A stretch of 8,506 nucleotides of DNA from Thermotoga sp. (GTDB taxonomy: Bacteria > Thermotogota > Thermotogae > B3-G13), in assembly GCA_003641555.1 (NCBI GenBank), contig QNAT01000033.1:1-8506 (forward strand), written 5' to 3'. The notes below the pieces were generated by a model. The model saw only the letters and a program-made list of their open reading frames with translations. It did not search any database and was not told the DNA's origin. The position numbers were made by a program, and so were the translations under genes. This document shows, one piece after another, positions 1 through 7,397 of the stretch. The first letter of the stretch is position 1. Each line of letters opens with the position of its first letter.

Positions 1-190
1 ACTGTTATCTCGCCAGGGTGCGGGCTTAATGATAAAGGAAGAGGAATTAAGCGATCACACCCTCATTGAAACTATCAGGATTCTTATAAGGAATAAAGTT
101 AGAAGAGATAGAATAAAAAAGAAGTTAGGCGAGTTTAAGGTGACATCCGCTTCTGAAATAGTGAAAGAAATGGTAAAGGATAAGATATGA
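1..190 (+). CDS. murG: MurG C-terminal fragment (UDP-GlcNAc:lipid I N-acetylglucosaminyltransferase), cut by window edge
   Basis: Only the last 62 codons are present, read from base 2 to a TGA at 188-190, so this gene starts outside the window. The visible peptide begins LLSRQGAGLMIKEEELSD, which fits the C-terminal part of MurG, where a 'G-A-(x)-I-x-E-x-E-L' segment follows the UDP-GlcNAc-binding region and leads into a helix-rich end. MurG is a peripheral membrane GT-B glycosyltransferase that adds GlcNAc to lipid I to make lipid II. Its stop codon overlaps the murC start as ATGA, and murG before murC is a standard dcw order, which supports the assignment. The donor-site glycine motifs lie upstream and cannot be checked, so identity rests on this short segment plus context. 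Confidence 0.8.
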   Translation, partial: LLSRQGAGLMIKEEELSDHTLIETIRILIRNKVRRDRIKKKLGEFKVTSASEIVKEMVKDKI

Positions 191-1566
191 GAGTGCATAT
201 GATTGGTATAGGTGGAGTAGGCATGAGTTCCCTGGCTTTATACCTGAATTATCTTGGGTATGAAGTCAGAGGTTCTAATGATGTACAAAATTCCAGGACG
301 CTGCTTTTGAGGAAAAAAGGAATAGAGGTGATGATAGGACACAGGTTCGAAAATGTAGGAAAGGATGTTTCCCTTGTAATAACTTCAAGTGCTATTTTTG
401 AATCGAATGTAGAACTATTAGAAGCAAGGCGTCGAAGAATAAGAGTTATGAAGAGGATGGAGGTTCTTAACGAGATAATCAATACTAAATATAAAAGTAT
501 TGGCGTAACAGGTACACATGGTAAGACAACTACAACCGCTATGATAGGTAAAATCCTGATAGATGCAGGTTATGATCCAACCGTATCTATTGGAGGAGAA
601 TTGGAGGCATTTGGAGGGAATATTAGAATTGGAAAGGACACATTTTTTGTTTCGGAGGTGGACGAAAGCGATGGTTACTTCAGACAAACGTGCCCTGCTG
701 TATCTGTTATAACCAACGTGGATAGAGATCACCTGGAACATTATGAAGAAGATATGAAAAGATTGATCGATTCTTTCAAACGATATGCGGCAAATGCAAG
801 AGATTTTACGGTATTAACCCTTCCCGACTGTGTAAATATTGATGAGAAAGGAGTCAAAGAACTGATAACCTGTTCTACTTCTGATCCCTCTGTTGATTAT
901 TATTCTGATGAATTACATATTGAAGATCTTGGCTCGAGTTTTAATGTCTACGAAAGAGGGAAAAGGTCTGTGAAACTATTCCTTCCCATCCCGGGTATTC
1001 ATAACATAAACGATGCTTTAAATGCAATAGCCGTTTGTAGAAGATTAGGTGTGGATTTTACCACCATTAAAAATAGTTTGAAGACATTTAAAGGTGTTAA
1101 GAGGAGATTTGATGTTCTCTATCGTAATAATAGGCACAACATTTATGTTGTGGATGATTACGCTCACCATCCCACTCAGATAGAGAAAAATCTACTAACC
1201 ATTAGAAAGATATTCAGAGGTAGAGTAGTTGTGATATTCCAGCCTCATCGTTACACAAGATTAGTAAGGGAAAATGGAAACTTCACTAAGGCATTGATGA
1301 AGGCTGATAAGGTCTATGTGACAGATGTTTATGCTGCCTCAGAAAAGATGATAGATGGGATAGACTCGAAGATGATCGTAACTTCTTTGAAGAGAAATGA
1401 CAAAGATGCTATCTATGTCTCCGATTTTGATGAACTCGAATATGCGATATTGAATGATGAGGTAAAAGATAATACCTTCTTGATTACCTTTGGAGCAGGG
1501 GATATAACTGAAGTTACGAAAAAAGTGAGCTATGAACTCAAGTGTAAAAAAGATCATCCTCGATGA
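187..1566 (+). CDS. murC: UDP-N-acetylmuramate--L-alanine ligase MurC
   Basis: ATP-dependent cytoplasmic ligase that adds L-Ala to UDP-MurNAc, the first step in building the stem peptide. At 459 aa it has normal family length and all three Mur-ligase domains. The N-terminal UDP-binding Rossmann region has GIGGVGMSS (residues 7-15). The central ATPase domain has the P-loop GTHGKTTT (109-116), then SEVDESDGYF (156-165) and NVDRDHLEHY (177-186), the latter two carrying metal- and substrate-binding acidic and His residues, and GIHNINDALNA (270-280). The C-terminal domain has DDYAHHPTQI (323-332), FQPHRYTR (351-358) and FGAGDI (435-440). DYAHHPT and QPHRYTR separate MurC from MurD/E/F. The ATG shares ATGA with the murG stop and has AAAGGA at 175-180 with a 6-nt spacer. 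The 3' end overlaps murB by 35 nt. No damaged motif was seen. Confidence 0.97.
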   Translation: MRVHMIGIGGVGMSSLALYLNYLGYEVRGSNDVQNSRTLLLRKKGIEVMIGHRFENVGKDVSLVITSSAIFESNVELLEARRRRIRVMKRMEVLNEIINTKYKSIGVTGTHGKTTTTAMIGKILIDAGYDPTVSIGGELEAFGGNIRIGKDTFFVSEVDESDGYFRQTCPAVSVITNVDRDHLEHYEEDMKRLIDSFKRYAANARDFTVLTLPDCVNIDEKGVKELITCSTSDPSVDYYSDELHIEDLGSSFNVYERGKRSVKLFLPIPGIHNINDALNAIAVCRRLGVDFTTIKNSLKTFKGVKRRFDVLYRNNRHNIYVVDDYAHHPTQIEKNLLTIRKIFRGRVVVIFQPHRYTRLVRENGNFTKALMKADKVYVTDVYAASEKMIDGIDSKMIVTSLKRNDKDAIYVSDFDELEYAILNDEVKDNTFLITFGAGDITEVTKKVSYELKCKKDHPR

Positions 1567-2440
1567 GGGTTTTTCAGGTGATATCTATGAAAATTCTGAT
1601 ATCAGTGAATTGACCACTATAAAAATAGGTGGAAGGGCTCGTTTTTTACTATACCCTGCTGATGAAAAGGATCTCGTACTCCTGGCGAAAATCATAAAGA
1701 AGATCGATGCGAAGTATTTCATCCTTGGAAGTGGAAGCAATACGATCTTCAAAGATGGGATCTACAATGGGATCGTGATATGTCTGGCGAGGATGAATAC
1801 CTTTTCGGTTTTTTTAGATGGATTCATACTAGTGGAAGCAGGATGCCCACTATATAAAGTTATTTCTAAAGCTCATGAGACGGGCTTTATAGGGATGGAA
1901 GAATTGATAGGTATACCTGGAAGCGTGGGCGGAGCGGTGATGTCAAATGCTGGGGCATTTGGTAAATCTATAGGAGAATTTATCGAGGATCTCGAAGTAA
2001 TAACAAAAGAGGGTAAAATAGTTGTATTGCAAAAAGGGGACTTTTCTTTTTCATACCGTACCGTTCATATTAAAAATACGATGCCATTTGCAATATCAAA
2101 GGTAAAATTGAGGTTAGTAAGAGGCAATATAAGAGAGGCTAAGAAAAGGATGAATCTATTTCTACGAAAACGACGAACTCAGCAACCTTTCGATCAACCT
2201 TCTGCTGGTTCTGTATTCAAGAATCCTTCAGGAATGCACGCAGCGGAATTGATAGATGCCTGTGGATTGAAGGGGGAAAGGATAGGAGGTCTCGAAATAT
2301 CTAAAAAACATGCGAATTTCATAGTAAATCTTGGAAGTGGAACTCGAAAAGATTTCGATGCCCTTGTTTCCATTGTAAGAAAGGAAGTGTTCAAGAAATT
2401 CAGTGTGAAACTGGAAATGGAAGTGGTTTGTGTGGGGTAA
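1532..2440 (+). CDS. murB: UDP-N-acetylenolpyruvoylglucosamine reductase MurB (type II)
   Basis: FAD-dependent, NADPH-using enzyme that reduces UDP-GlcNAc-enolpyruvate to UDP-MurNAc, supplying the MurC substrate. The 302-aa length fits the shorter type II form (Gram-positive and Thermotoga style) rather than the longer E. coli type. FAD-domain motifs are TTIKIGGRARF (28-38), LGSGSNT (65-71), and IGIPGSVGGAVMSNAGAFG (126-144). Active-site residues visible are Tyr175/Arg176 in SYR (174-176), Ser227 in SAGSVFKNP (224-232), His260 in KKHANF (259-263 region) and the near-terminal Glu297, the likely proton-donating Glu. The start lies inside murC, giving a 35-nt overlap. No other in-frame start was found close by and the N-terminus aligns well with the family, so 1532 is preferred although the ribosome site (AAGTGAG at about 1523-1529) is weak; coupling to murC translation is likely. 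Confidence 0.96.
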   Translation: MNSSVKKIILDEGFSGDIYENSDISELTTIKIGGRARFLLYPADEKDLVLLAKIIKKIDAKYFILGSGSNTIFKDGIYNGIVICLARMNTFSVFLDGFILVEAGCPLYKVISKAHETGFIGMEELIGIPGSVGGAVMSNAGAFGKSIGEFIEDLEVITKEGKIVVLQKGDFSFSYRTVHIKNTMPFAISKVKLRLVRGNIREAKKRMNLFLRKRRTQQPFDQPSAGSVFKNPSGMHAAELIDACGLKGERIGGLEISKKHANFIVNLGSGTRKDFDALVSIVRKEVFKKFSVKLEMEVVCVG

Positions 2441-3174
2441 AAAAGACGGGTAAACCACAAGCATTGCAATATCATCGATCGATAGAGTTTTCTTATCTAA
2501 CTCATATTTTTTCTGTGCTTCTATTCGCTCTATCAATAACTATCTTGATATATTCTATTCCCTTTCGATGGCAATTTTTCACGGTTAGGAAGATAAAAAT
2601 AATGGGTAATTCACATCTCTCTGCGGATTACATTCGTAAATTGTATGGTCTCGACAAAAGATGGAGTATCTTTGAATTGGAAGGTGAAAGAGAAATACTC
2701 GACTCTGCTATAAGAAGAGTGAAGGGGGTAATCGTATCCCATGATCAATTGAATTTCATGATCGAGGAAAGAAAGAAGACATTTATCATGCATGTAGGCC
2801 AGAATTTTTATCTTTCAGATGAAAAGGGAATTCTTTTCAGGAGGTTAAAAATAGATGAAGACCCATATAGTTATCATTTACCAATAATATGTGGATTAAA
2901 TAAAACGGACTTCATATTTGGTAAATTATCCAGAAATGGACTTGTAAAAAAACTGGATTATATGGTAAACTTGGATAAAACACTGCTCAAGAATATGTCG
3001 GAGATTGATATAAAGAGTAATGTAGTTTATATGAGGAAGGGGATAGTTTTTCGAGTAAAGGATATTAAAAGCCTTGAAGAGATACCAGGTGTGTTTTTAA
3101 AGATATGGAAAACTCTTCCGACAAGAAGCCGGGTAGAGATGATTACCAATGATGAATTTGTCTTTGAGAGATGA
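2428..3174 (+). CDS. ftsQ: Cell-division protein FtsQ/DivIB-like (POTRA domain, bitopic membrane protein)
   Basis: Likely division protein that links the cytoplasmic Z-ring to the septal peptidoglycan machinery, partnering FtsB/FtsL (DivIC/FtsL) in other bacteria. The 248-aa protein has a basic cytoplasmic tail (residues 1-20), one hydrophobic segment at about 24-44, then an external POTRA-type region (about 51-116) beginning FTVRKIKIMGNSHLSADYI, the usual 'V-x-x-I-x-V-x-G-N' pattern. It continues with a segment ending in an Ile-Glu-Glu-Arg stretch and then a LSDEKGILF strand (129-137), as in the family where 'D-x-x-G-x-x-F' follows 'ER-x-P'. The remaining sequence is divergent. The chosen start is TTG, overlapping murB by 13 nt, with purine-rich GGAAATGG/GGAAGTGG upstream (2413-2426); TTG at 2464 is an alternative. 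The first in-frame ATG lies inside the POTRA domain, so it is too late. Position between murB and ftsA strongly supports the call. Confidence 0.85.
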   Translation: MCGVKKTGKPQALQYHRSIEFSYLTHIFSVLLFALSITILIYSIPFRWQFFTVRKIKIMGNSHLSADYIRKLYGLDKRWSIFELEGEREILDSAIRRVKGVIVSHDQLNFMIEERKKTFIMHVGQNFYLSDEKGILFRRLKIDEDPYSYHLPIICGLNKTDFIFGKLSRNGLVKKLDYMVNLDKTLLKNMSEIDIKSNVVYMRKGIVFRVKDIKSLEEIPGVFLKIWKTLPTRSRVEMITNDEFVFER

Positions 3175-3181
3175 GTCAGGC

Positions 3182-3188
3182 GGGAGGT
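3182..3188 (+). promoter_or_regulatory. Ribosome binding site for ftsA
   Basis: GGGAGGT lies in the 19-bp gap after the ftsQ stop, with 5 nt before the ATG at 3194. It is the strongest and best-placed Shine-Dalgarno sequence in the window and fixes the ftsA start. The genes upstream rely on overlaps, so here initiation becomes independent of coupling. Confidence 0.8.
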
Positions 3189-3193
3189 AGAAA

Positions 3194-4495
3194 ATGAGGG
3201 ATCCGAGACGTTTTGTTACTGTTGTTGATATGGGTAGTGAAACGATAAGAGTGATGATATCTCACGAGAAAAACGGACTGATAGAAATAAGTGGGTATGC
3301 AGAAAGACCTTCTGGGGGTATTAACAAGGGAGCGGTTAGAGATATATTAAAGGCTCGAGAAGCAGTAGAAGGAACAGTAACAATTGCAGAAAGTATGATC
3401 GGGAAGCGAGTATTTGATACAACGTATCATGTGTGCCTGAGCTCCCAGGAAGTCGATTCTCATATAGTTCATGGTTCTGTAGATATTGCCCAGCGTCCAG
3501 AAGGAAATAGCATTTTGGAAGAAGATGTAAATCGAGCATTGAATGCGGCTGTGGAAACGTTGTTTTTACCTTCGCAAGAAGAAGGATTAAATGTGAACAA
3601 TACATTTGTACTACATAAACTCGCTCTGGGGTACAAGTTGGATGGTAGAGATGTATCAACACCTCTGGAAATGATGGCCGACGAATTAACAGTAGATGCA
3701 GTAGTGATAACTGAAGATATAGGAATAATAAAAGGCATTAAACATCTTTTAGAAGATGTAGATATAGATGTCAGTTCTTTTATATATCAAGGGATAGCAG
3801 CAGCCGAGAGTTGTGCGAATATGACCGAAAAAGAACGAGGAGTAGCTGTGGTCAATTTGGGTGGCGGGGTAACAGATATCGTAGTATATTTCAATGGGGT
3901 TCCGATATATGTAAGATCTTTGCCCCTTGGTGGTTCCACGATCACGAGAGATATAGCTCAAGTATTGGGTATATCTTATGCAGAAGCAGAGAGAATAAAA
4001 CGGGAAAATGGATTTGCTCTTCCAAAAGCATTGGAGGAAAATGTGGATATCACAGTTAGAAAACCCGATAACATCACTGAGATAAATGTATCTGCAAAGA
4101 AATTATCTTATATCATCTATGCCCGTCTCAAAGAGATCTTAGAATACGTTCGTAAAGAATTGAGAAGGGCAGAACCTTTCTTACGTGCCCATGGGGAAAC
4201 TTCCATTCCAGGGGGGATCATTTTGACCGGGGGAGGAACTCATTTGAAAGGCATAGAGGAAATAGGCGAAGAGGTATTACGGTATCCTTGTAGAATAGGT
4301 AATTATGCAAATTCTGGAAACACCATCTTAGACGGGCCAGAAGATGTGCTTTCAGATCCTTCATTTAGTACCATCATGGGTGGGACGATATGGACCTACA
4401 GATACAGTAATCTTGAAAGAAATGAGCAAAGGAGTAAGGCTAAGAAAAGAAGTTTCTTCCAGAAATTCATAGATTATTGGAAAAAATTTGTTTAA
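3194..4495 (+). CDS. ftsA: Cell-division actin-like protein FtsA
   Basis: Actin/Hsp70-fold ATPase that anchors FtsZ filaments to the inner face of the membrane and recruits later division proteins. The 433-aa length is normal. The phosphate-1 loop is VDMGSETIR (11-19); the FtsA-specific 1C (SHS2) subdomain lies at about 85-165, with the familiar ILEEDVNRAL stretch (107-116); phosphate-2 is VVNLGGGVTDI (219-229); and the adenosine motif is GGIILTGGGTHLKG (340-353). The last residues (about 419-433, FFQKFIDYWKKFV) form an amphipathic, aromatic and lysine-rich helix, the classic membrane-targeting sequence, separated from the body by a basic linker. The start is supported by GGGAGGT upstream. 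It is followed after 75 bp by ftsZ, its direct partner. No motif is missing. Confidence 0.97.
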   Translation: MRDPRRFVTVVDMGSETIRVMISHEKNGLIEISGYAERPSGGINKGAVRDILKAREAVEGTVTIAESMIGKRVFDTTYHVCLSSQEVDSHIVHGSVDIAQRPEGNSILEEDVNRALNAAVETLFLPSQEEGLNVNNTFVLHKLALGYKLDGRDVSTPLEMMADELTVDAVVITEDIGIIKGIKHLLEDVDIDVSSFIYQGIAAAESCANMTEKERGVAVVNLGGGVTDIVVYFNGVPIYVRSLPLGGSTITRDIAQVLGISYAEAERIKRENGFALPKALEENVDITVRKPDNITEINVSAKKLSYIIYARLKEILEYVRKELRRAEPFLRAHGETSIPGGIILTGGGTHLKGIEEIGEEVLRYPCRIGNYANSGNTILDGPEDVLSDPSFSTIMGGTIWTYRYSNLERNEQRSKAKKRSFFQKFIDYWKKFV

Positions 4496-4550
4496 AGTAA
4501 ATTAGGGTATTGCAAAACAAGGACGCAGTGAAACCATAAATGAATTTGAA

Positions 4551-4558
4551 GGGAGGTG
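4551..4558 (+). promoter_or_regulatory. Ribosome binding site upstream of ftsZ, unusually far from the start
   Basis: GGGAGGTG is a near-perfect anti-Shine-Dalgarno match, but it ends 12 nt before the ATG at 4571, and an in-frame TAG at 4559-4561 rules out any closer in-frame start upstream. A second, weaker AGAGGT (4565-4570) directly abuts the ATG and would sit 12 nt before the next in-frame ATG at 4583. Start choice for ftsZ is therefore 4571 or 4583. The rest of the 75-bp ftsA-ftsZ gap shows no clear promoter or hairpin. Confidence 0.65.
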
Positions 4559-4570
4559 TAGTTTAGAGGT

Positions 4571-5614
4571 ATGGTTTTCGAAATGGATCTCAATGAAAAA
4601 AATTTGAGTAGAAAAAATGCAGTTATAAAAATAATAGGTGTAGGGGGAGCCGGGAATAACGCCATTAACAGGATGATGAATGCAGGTGTTGATAAAGTAA
4701 TTTTTATCTGTGCTAATACAGACCTTCAAGATCTGGATAACAGTGAAGCAGAGATTAAACTTCAATTGGGGGCTCAATTAACTAAAGGTCTTGGTACAGG
4801 TGGAGATCCTATCATTGGAGAAAGAGCTGCGAAGGAGAGTGAATCTATTATAAGAGATGTCTTAGAAGGAACAGATATGGTTTTTATAACTGCTGGTATG
4901 GGAGGAGGAACTGGCACGGGTGCCTCTCCATTTATAGCTCAACTCGCCTCTGAAATGAACATATTGACAGTGGCAGTTATTACCACTCCATTTTCCTTTG
5001 AGATGAGAAATAGAGCTGAAGTTGCGAGGGAAGGTTTAAAAAAGTTGAGCGAACACGTTGATACGCTTATAAAGGTTTCGAACAACAGGTTGCTGAAAGA
5101 AATATCTGGTGATTGGACAGTTACAGATGCGTTTTTAAAAGCAGATGAGGTTCTTTATCAAGGTGTGGAAGGTATATCAGCTCTAATAACTCAACATGGA
5201 TTGATAAACCTTGATTTTGCGGATATAGAAGCGGTTATGAGAAAAGCGGGGACTGCTGTTTTAGGTATAGGACATGGAAAGGGAGAAGAGAGAGCGAAAG
5301 AGGCAGCAAAAAATGCTATTGAAAGCAAACTACTGGATAAGCCTGTAGAAACTGCGAAGGCAATCATAATGAATATAACAGCTCCTAAGAATATCAAGAT
5401 GCAGGAAATGAATGATGCCACTCAGATGATAAAAGATATGGCAAGTGAAGAAGCCGATGTGAAGTTCGGGCTCTGTCTCGATGACAATTTGCCAGAAGAT
5501 GAGATGAAGATCACATTGATAGCGACAGGCTTTGATAACACTGCAAATATCCAGGAAGAAGAGCAACCCGCTATATACAGATTACCCGAGGAAATCGATG
5601 ATCTCGACCTTTGA
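4571..5614 (+). CDS. ftsZ: Cell-division tubulin homologue FtsZ
   Basis: GTPase that polymerises at midcell to form the Z-ring. It has 347 aa. GTP-binding features are [13 protein letters not shown] (23-35), ANTDLQDL (48-55) and the tubulin signature [10 protein letters not shown] (111-120). The synergy (T7) loop NLDFAD (213-218) keeps Asn213, Asp215 and Asp218, the residues that complete the GTPase site of the next subunit. The C-terminal domain runs to about 320 ([10 protein letters not shown]). A linker of only about ten residues leads to PAIYR (333-337), which takes the place of the usual C-terminal conserved peptide that binds FtsA, and then an acidic end (EEIDDLDL). PAIYR and the overall C-terminal domain resemble Thermotoga FtsZ as I remember it. 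One oddity is Met145 where the 'F-E-G' glycine is normally found. Start is 4571 or 4583 (see the ribosome-site entry). Confidence 0.97.
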   Translation: MVFEMDLNEKNLSRKNAVIKIIGVGGAGNNAINRMMNAGVDKVIFICANTDLQDLDNSEAEIKLQLGAQLTKGLGTGGDPIIGERAAKESESIIRDVLEGTDMVFITAGMGGGTGTGASPFIAQLASEMNILTVAVITTPFSFEMRNRAEVAREGLKKLSEHVDTLIKVSNNRLLKEISGDWTVTDAFLKADEVLYQGVEGISALITQHGLINLDFADIEAVMRKAGTAVLGIGHGKGEERAKEAAKNAIESKLLDKPVETAKAIIMNITAPKNIKMQEMNDATQMIKDMASEEADVKFGLCLDDNLPEDEMKITLIATGFDNTANIQEEEQPAIYRLPEEIDDLDL

Positions 5615-5684
5615 GAGTTCATAGGGTTTCTATAGTGGATAGAGTTAAATTCAGCAACTTATTTAGTTTTGTAGCGAAAAGGTT

Positions 5685-7385
5685 ATGATGTATATGACTG
5701 ATGAAGGTTGGCATCGTAAACACCGTCTGGGTGATATCCTTGTTGAACAAGGCTTGATAACCAGAAAACAATTGGTAGATACCTTAAAACTTCAACGCGA
5801 GAAGGGTATAGGAATAGGGGAGGCATTGGTTGAACAGGGTACTTTAGCGTGGCAGGATATTTCTATTGCTTTATCACGGCAGATGAATTTACCCTTTATT
5901 GAGAAGATCAATGTGCAGAGAGATCCATCCATGACTACGTTGATACCTCGTAAGATCGTAGAGCATTACAATTTTGTTCCGATAGCAATGGAAAATAACA
6001 CTTTAACCATAGCTACAGATGATCCTATGAATTTGGAGGGTGTGGATGAATTGCGTTATAGAACAGGGAAGAAGGTCTCATTAGTGGTTACATCAAGAGA
6101 AGAAATAAAGAGAGCAGTGAATGTCCTATATGGCAAGGATAGAGAAACGGATGTTATAAACGAATTCAAGATTCTGCAAGGGAAGATGGTTGAAGAAGCA
6201 AAAACAGAAGAAGAGGAGAATGCACCAATAGTTAGACTGGTAAACCGTATCGTATTAAAAGCTATAGAGGAAAATGCAAGTGATATCCATGTAGAGCCAG
6301 AAACTAAGGGATTAAGGATAAGATACCGTGTGGATGGCATGTTGAGGAAATATATAGAGCTCCCGAAGAATCTACGATCGCCTATGGTATCAAGGATAAA
6401 ACTCATGTCCAGGATGAACATAGCTGAAAAGAGATTACCCCAGGATGGAAGGTTTTTTCTAAACACGAAGAAGGGTAAATTCGATTTTAGGGTTTCTACA
6501 CTGCCAACGATATATGGAGAAAAAGTTATGTTGAGGATCTTAAGAGTTGCAGATGCCAGTAAAAAAATAGAGGAATTGGGTTTAAATGATTACAATATCG
6601 AGATCCTGAAAGATGTACTTAAAGTACCCTATGGTATTATATTGGTTACAGGGCCAACGGGAAGTGGTAAAACTACAACATTGGTCGCTATTATCAATAG
6701 ATTGAATGAGATAACGAGAAATATAGTTACTATAGAGGATCCTGTGGAATACCAAATAGAAGGAGCAAATCAAGTATCCGTGAATTCCAAAATAGGTTTG
6801 ACATTTGCAAATCTACTCCGAAGGGTTTTGAGGCAGGATCCAGATGTGATAATGGTAGGAGAGATAAGAGATAGAGAAACTGCTCAAATAGCAACGGAAG
6901 CCGCTATGACAGGGCATTTGGTTCTATCTACATTACATACGAATGATGCACCGAGCACCATAGCCAGATTAGTGAATTTGGGTATAGACCCTCATCTGAT
7001 TTCTTTAACTGTAGTAGCAATAATTGCACAGCGCCTGATCAGGACACTATGCACTTGTTCAAAGAGAGTAGACCCTTCCTTTCGCATTATGGAAAGTATA
7101 AAGCACTTCGATATGGCTTCCACAAAAAGAATAAACGTTCGTGAACCTGTTGGTTGTGATAAGTGTGACAAGACTGGTTACAGAGGAAGAACAGCAATTC
7201 ATGAGATTATGAAAATCAACGACAAAACGAAAGCATATATTCAAAAGGGTGTAATAGATGAGTTGGAACTGAGAAAACTTGCTATAGAGAATGGAATGAG
7301 AACTATGTTTCAGGATGGATTGTGGAAAGTGATATGTGGAATCACAACGTTGGAAGAAATCGTGAGGGTCACGAGAATATCTTAA
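5685..7385 (+). CDS. pilB: Type IV pilus assembly ATPase PilB/GspE-like, with N-terminal MshEN (c-di-GMP-binding) domain
   Basis: Hexameric cytoplasmic ATPase that drives pilus extension (or type II secretion). The 566 aa comprise an MshEN/T2SSE-N domain (about 14-150) with two 24-residue motifs at 14-37 and 43-66 separated by five residues, an acidic linker (169-178), an N2 domain (about 180-290, SDIHVEPE at 199-206), and a RecA-like domain. Walker A is GPTGSGKTT (323-331), the Asp box NIVTIEDPVEY (346-356), Walker B VIMVGEIRD with Glu393 (388-396), and the His box TGHLVLSTLHTN (409-420). The C-terminal zinc site has Cys456/Cys458 and Cys491/Cys494, so the first pair is spaced CxC rather than the usual CxxC. 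All ATPase motifs are intact and it lacks PilT features. PilB is favoured over GspE from general Thermotogota biology, not from sequence alone. Three in-frame ATGs (5685, 5688, 5694) compete; AAAAGG (5677-5682) best fits 5688. Confidence 0.93.
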   Translation: MMYMTDEGWHRKHRLGDILVEQGLITRKQLVDTLKLQREKGIGIGEALVEQGTLAWQDISIALSRQMNLPFIEKINVQRDPSMTTLIPRKIVEHYNFVPIAMENNTLTIATDDPMNLEGVDELRYRTGKKVSLVVTSREEIKRAVNVLYGKDRETDVINEFKILQGKMVEEAKTEEEENAPIVRLVNRIVLKAIEENASDIHVEPETKGLRIRYRVDGMLRKYIELPKNLRSPMVSRIKLMSRMNIAEKRLPQDGRFFLNTKKGKFDFRVSTLPTIYGEKVMLRILRVADASKKIEELGLNDYNIEILKDVLKVPYGIILVTGPTGSGKTTTLVAIINRLNEITRNIVTIEDPVEYQIEGANQVSVNSKIGLTFANLLRRVLRQDPDVIMVGEIRDRETAQIATEAAMTGHLVLSTLHTNDAPSTIARLVNLGIDPHLISLTVVAIIAQRLIRTLCTCSKRVDPSFRIMESIKHFDMASTKRINVREPVGCDKCDKTGYRGRTAIHEIMKINDKTKAYIQKGVIDELELRKLAIENGMRTMFQDGLWKVICGITTLEEIVRVTRIS

Positions 7386-7386
7386 T

Positions 7387-7394
7387 GGGGTGAT
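7387..7394 (+). promoter_or_regulatory. Ribosome binding site for the CheX-like gene
   Basis: GGGGTGAT begins 1 nt after the pilB stop codon and lies 3 nt before the ATG at 7398. The 12-nt gap between the two genes leaves no room for a promoter, so the CheX-like gene is almost certainly co-transcribed with pilB. Confidence 0.6.
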
Positions 7395-7397
7395 AAA

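Noticed and set aside
3811..4059. 82-codon + strand reading frame inside ftsA
   Set aside because: Out-of-frame shadow of ftsA; composition is unlike a protein and ftsA is fully intact across it.
4510..4540. TTGCAA and CATAAA between ftsA and ftsZ, a possible ftsZ promoter
   Set aside because: Spacer of 19 bp and weak -10 match; an internal ftsZ promoter is plausible biologically but not supported by this sequence.
5611..5636. TTGAGA and TATAGT at the ftsZ end, a possible promoter for pilB
   Set aside because: The spacer is only 14 bp and the -35 overlaps the ftsZ stop codon region; not convincing.
6056..6466. 136-codon minus-strand reading frame opposite pilB
   Set aside because: Antisense shadow of a well-conserved gene; Ser/Phe/Leu-rich as expected from the reverse complement of Lys/Glu-rich coding sequence.
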